From: an uncultured Eubacteriales bacterium
GTDB taxonomy: Bacteria; Bacillota; Clostridia; Oscillospirales; Oscillospiraceae
NCBI GenBank assembly: GCA_902475435.1
Contig: CABRZL010000026.1
Coordinates: forward strand, 1-23,187
Direction of reading: 5' to 3'
DNA: 23,187 bases
Position numbers and translations under genes: made by a program. Position 1 is the stretch's first letter, and each line of letters starts with the position of its first letter. The notes below the pieces were generated by a model. The model worked only from the letters and a program-made list of their open reading frames with translations, was not told where the DNA came from and did no database searches. Shown piece by piece: positions 21,856-23,187 of this stretch.

Positions 21856-22943
21856 ACCGGCACAATAAATCATGGCGTGTTAAGAGCGCACTGTTCTCCG
21901 CACAACGATACATCGTGTTTTTTCTGTCTATATCCTTTGTGATCACTTGCTGCATGTTGCTGTTTCTTCACGATATGTCCGTAAATCCAGATTTGCCTCG
22001 AGAAAGCATTGAAAGAGCTGCTAAACTGACCTTTGGGAATATTCTATTTTTGGCTTTGGTATGCACAATCGTGGATACCATTCAGCGAAAAATCACGGTA
22101 GAGCGGCCTGTGAAGCGTATTGTACACGCCTCAAAGGCAATTATGGAGGGGGATTTTTCCGTTCGTATTAAGCCCTTACACGACAGAGATAGCCTGGACG
22201 GTTTTGATGCTATTATCGAATGCTTTAACAAAATGGCAGAGGAACTGTCTGGTATGGAGACACTGCGCACGGATTTCATCGCCAACGTATCCCATGAACT
22301 GAAAACGCCCTTAGCTGTGATGCAGAATTACGGCACTATGCTCCAACAGCCAAATCTACCGGAAGAGAAACGGCTGGAATATGCCAAAACAATTACGGAC
22401 GCTTCTCGAAATCTTGCGAACATGGTTTCCAACATTCTGAAACTAAACAAGCTGGAGAATCAAAATATTTACCCGTCGGCACAAACTTACGACCTGGGGG
22501 AACAGCTTTGTGAATGTTTGCTTGCCTTCGAGGATATATGGGAAGAGAAAAACTTAGAAATCGATACAGCGCTTGAGGAAAACGTCCAGGTCACAGCAGA
22601 CCCGGAACTTTTGTCTCTGGTTTGGAACAATCTTTTTTCCAATGCGATCAAGTTCACAGAACCCGGTGGTAAAATTACGCTGGCTTTGGAAGCTACAGGT
22701 GATTCTGCAATTGTGAAAGTATCGGACACCGGCTGCGGAATCAGTCAGGAGGTCGGAAAACACATTTTTGAAAAGTTTTATCAAGGCGACACATCCCATG
22801 CCACAAGAGGAAATGGGTTGGGGCTTGCCCTTGTAAAGCGAGTAGTTGACATTACAGGCGGGGATATTTCTGTGGCAAGCGAAGTGGACAGAGGAAGTAC
22901 ATTTACGGTAACACTCAGGAGGGAGAGCGATGAATCGGTTTAA
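21852..22943 (+). CDS. Sensor histidine kinase
   Basis: 363 residues, inner membrane. TM1 at about 20-40 (VFFLSISFVITCCMLLFLH), a short ~20-residue outside loop, TM2 at about 61-77, then a HAMP linker (~80-133, PVKRIVHASKAIMEGDFSVRI). The HisKA helix has His148 in FIANVSHELKTPL. The ATPase domain has the N box LVWNNLFSNAIKFTEPG, the G1 box VSDTGCGIS, the F box FEKFYQG and the G2 box GNGLGLALVKRVV. The tiny outside loop suggests sensing within the membrane or through a partner, for which the adjoining small membrane proteins are candidates (inference). It overlaps the regulator by 4 bases and the next gene by 14. Confidence 0.95.
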   Translation: MNRHNKSWRVKSALFSAQRYIVFFLSISFVITCCMLLFLHDMSVNPDLPRESIERAAKLTFGNILFLALVCTIVDTIQRKITVERPVKRIVHASKAIMEGDFSVRIKPLHDRDSLDGFDAIIECFNKMAEELSGMETLRTDFIANVSHELKTPLAVMQNYGTMLQQPNLPEEKRLEYAKTITDASRNLANMVSNILKLNKLENQNIYPSAQTYDLGEQLCECLLAFEDIWEEKNLEIDTALEENVQVTADPELLSLVWNNLFSNAIKFTEPGGKITLALEATGDSAIVKVSDTGCGISQEVGKHIFEKFYQGDTSHATRGNGLGLALVKRVVDITGGDISVASEVDRGSTFTVTLRRESDESV

Positions 22944-23187
22944 AAAAATAATGAAAAAAGTGTTTTTCCTTCCCCCATGGCTGACGGTACTAATTGCAGT
23001 TCCATCCTTTATTTTTGTGTTTGTTATGCTCACCACCGATGACAACGACACCACCTTATCGTATCTTTCCTATGTTTTGTCTGCATATGCCATGATTATA
23101 ACGGCAACCGGAATTACAGATATTATAAGGGCGATGCGACATGGCATAAACAATATACCACTAATAAGAAAGATACGAAGTATTCCG
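22930..23187 (+). CDS. Membrane protein downstream of the kinase (partial)
   Basis: ATG 22930 lies inside the kinase gene's last 14 bases, with AGGAGGGA 5 nt upstream, so translation is coupled to the kinase. The frame stays open to the window end (86 residues). A basic start NRFKKIMKKVFFLPPW leads into a first helix LTVLIAVPSFIFVFVMLTT, a polar DDNDTT loop, a second helix SYLSYVLSAYAMIITATGI, then a basic stretch AMRHGINNIPLIRKIR. Unnamed proteins of this type often follow regulator-kinase pairs in clostridia. It may be an accessory to signalling. Function unknown, 3' end not in the window. Confidence 0.8.
   Translation, partial: MNRFKKIMKKVFFLPPWLTVLIAVPSFIFVFVMLTTDDNDTTLSYLSYVLSAYAMIITATGITDIIRAMRHGINNIPLIRKIRSIP

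Noticed and set aside
1..23187. CRISPR array, tRNA/rRNA genes, insertion sequences, prophage genes
   Set aside because: No regularly spaced repeats, cloverleaf genes, transposase motifs or phage structural genes were found on reading both strands; the only tandem repeats are the 33-bp units inside the 20583 gene.

Overview
The window looks like the chromosome of a gut-type Clostridia bacterium (Eubacteriales, most like Oscillospiraceae/Ruminococcaceae). The grounds are the strong AGGAGG Shine-Dalgarno sites, TTGACA/TATAAT-type promoters with 17-bp spacers, a T-box in front of leuA, a bacterial V-type ATPase operon in the Enterococcus ntp order, an Fe-S type PurF in a pur cluster, and short clostridial membrane proteins next to an OmpR-type two-component system. 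The genus assignment is an inference from protein resemblance; no marker gene is present.

Layout. (1) 1-679, minus: the 5' part of mgtE (Mg2+ transporter), cut by the window edge. A leader of about 200 nt precedes it, with a short acidic/proline-bearing ORF and a hairpin that buries the Shine-Dalgarno. (2) 1035-2056, plus: two small genes, a membrane protein and a helical (ferritin-like?) protein, each with its own promoter and terminator. (3) 2105-3402: an accessory patch. A two-gene minus-strand operon (CFI-box Cys-rich protein, then a membrane-anchored protein) carries a one-base frameshift in each gene. It is divergent from a small XRE repressor, and repeated TAGCCTA operators lie inside the operon promoter. 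(4) 3449-3814, minus: a small HEAT-repeat protein with a consensus promoter. (5) 4023-6046, plus: promoter, T-box (CUC specifier), terminator and leuA. (6) 6356-15145: promoter and nine-gene V-ATPase operon (G/H-I-K-E-C-F-A-B-D), whose proteolipid has the Na+-binding residue set. (7) 15264-19797: purE-C-F-M-N, tightly coupled, behind a leader with a possible 20-aa peptide and an attenuator-like terminator; purH and purD are absent. (8) 20082-23187: three small envelope-type genes, then an OmpR-type regulator, a histidine kinase and the start of a membrane protein. Shared CTAACAT-type motifs suggest autoregulation, perhaps with control of the small-gene cluster.

Most of the window is core metabolism and bioenergetics: leucine entry, a Na+/ATP-coupled rotary pump and purine synthesis. 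I see no CRISPR array, tRNA, rRNA, transposase or prophage structural gene. The candidates for something undescribed are: the mgtE leader (uORF plus SD-sequestering hairpin), the pur leader (peptide plus terminator), the doubly frameshifted XRE-controlled operon with an A8G6 tract, the minus-strand coding-like element at 19759-19960, and the small duplicated-membrane/tandem-repeat cluster beside the two-component system.
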